A DNA stretch of 11,595 nt from Microcaldota archaeon (GTDB lineage: Archaea; Micrarchaeota; Micrarchaeia; Micrarchaeales; CABMGC01). The stretch's first letter is position 1. The number at the start of each line of letters is the position of its first letter. The stretch is from NCBI GenBank assembly GCA_021791075.1, contig JAJYXH010000071.1:1-11595 (forward strand). The letters are read 5' to 3'. The translations under genes were made by a program, and so were the position numbers. Below, in pieces: positions 11,548 through 11,595 of the stretch. The notes beneath the pieces were generated by a model. The model was not told the origin of the DNA. It did no database searches and saw nothing but the letters and a program-made list of their open reading frames with translations.

Positions 11548-11595
11548 GGGGTCAATTCCGTCCCCGCACTAAACTGCGGGGTATACCTTGACCCC
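11548..11595. repeat. Left-end palindrome of the IS200 element
   Basis: GGGGTCAA (11548-11555) pairs with TTGACCCC (11588-11595). Inside, after a 6-by-6 internal loop, CCCCGCA (11562-11568) pairs with TGCGGGG (11575-11581) around the loop CTAAAC. It lies about 100 nt upstream of tnpA at the expected left end. The window stops exactly at the last paired base, so the true end cannot be placed. Confidence 0.75.

Larger units (their letters stand above)
10935..11595 (-). mobile_element. IS200-type (IS200/IS605 family) insertion sequence
   Basis: An intact HUH transposase gene is enclosed by two unrelated imperfect palindromes, near 10938-10972 (right end, after the gene) and 11548-11595 (left end, before it). 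That is the organisation of IS200 elements, which move as single strands and lack matching terminal inverted repeats or target duplications. The right boundary is placed just after AGGAGGTCA on the minus strand (about 10935) by similarity to other family ends. The left boundary is at or beyond the window edge. No tnpB is present. Confidence 0.8.

Noticed and set aside
1..11595. CRISPR array, rRNA gene or integrase-type attachment site
   Set aside because: No regularly spaced direct repeats, no rRNA-like sequence, and no duplicated tRNA 3' end were seen next to either tRNA.

Overview
The window looks archaeal. Supporting features are ribosomal protein L21e, a TATA-binding-protein (TBP) domain, TATA boxes upstream of most genes, an archaeal-type prolyl-tRNA synthetase with a C-terminal zinc site, a box C/D guide RNA, and a tRNA-Trp intron bounded by a bulge-helix-bulge. 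Genes are short and tightly packed. A small-genome (DPANN-like) archaeon is my inference, not something the sequence proves.

Layout. 1-732: L21e (partial, minus strand) diverges from a TBP that has only one of the usual two repeats. 769-1746: an endonuclease/exonuclease/phosphatase-family enzyme and a 47-residue helical protein. 1811-1975: a 54-residue protein with a PHD-finger-like Cys4-His-Cys3 pattern (minus), sharing one central TATA box with thiL. 2026-3613: thiL and thiE, the last steps of thiamine diphosphate synthesis. 3610-4815: a long coiled-coil protein (minus). 4878-5880: a PAP2 membrane phosphatase and a SufU/IscU-like Fe-S scaffold. 5923-6061: tRNA-Gln followed by a box C/D sRNA whose two guides match neighbouring parts of 23S rRNA. 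6087-7059: a structured leader and a divergent glutamate-5-kinase-like protein. 9122-7064: a HAD hydrolase and prolyl-tRNA synthetase operon (minus). 9205-10192: a one-helix membrane protein and a MinD/ParA ATPase with a MinD-like membrane-targeting tail. 10233-10376: intron-bearing tRNA-Trp.

The last 1.2 kb (10425-11595) is a decay zone: a truncated nucleotidyltransferase, a long perfect hairpin, the C-terminal tail of a redoxin/DipZ-like protein, the tail of a membrane protein, and an IS200-type element with an intact HUH transposase and both end hairpins.

First priorities for follow-up are the single-repeat TBP, the PHD-like mini-protein with its symmetrical promoter, and the two C/D-type guide RNAs.
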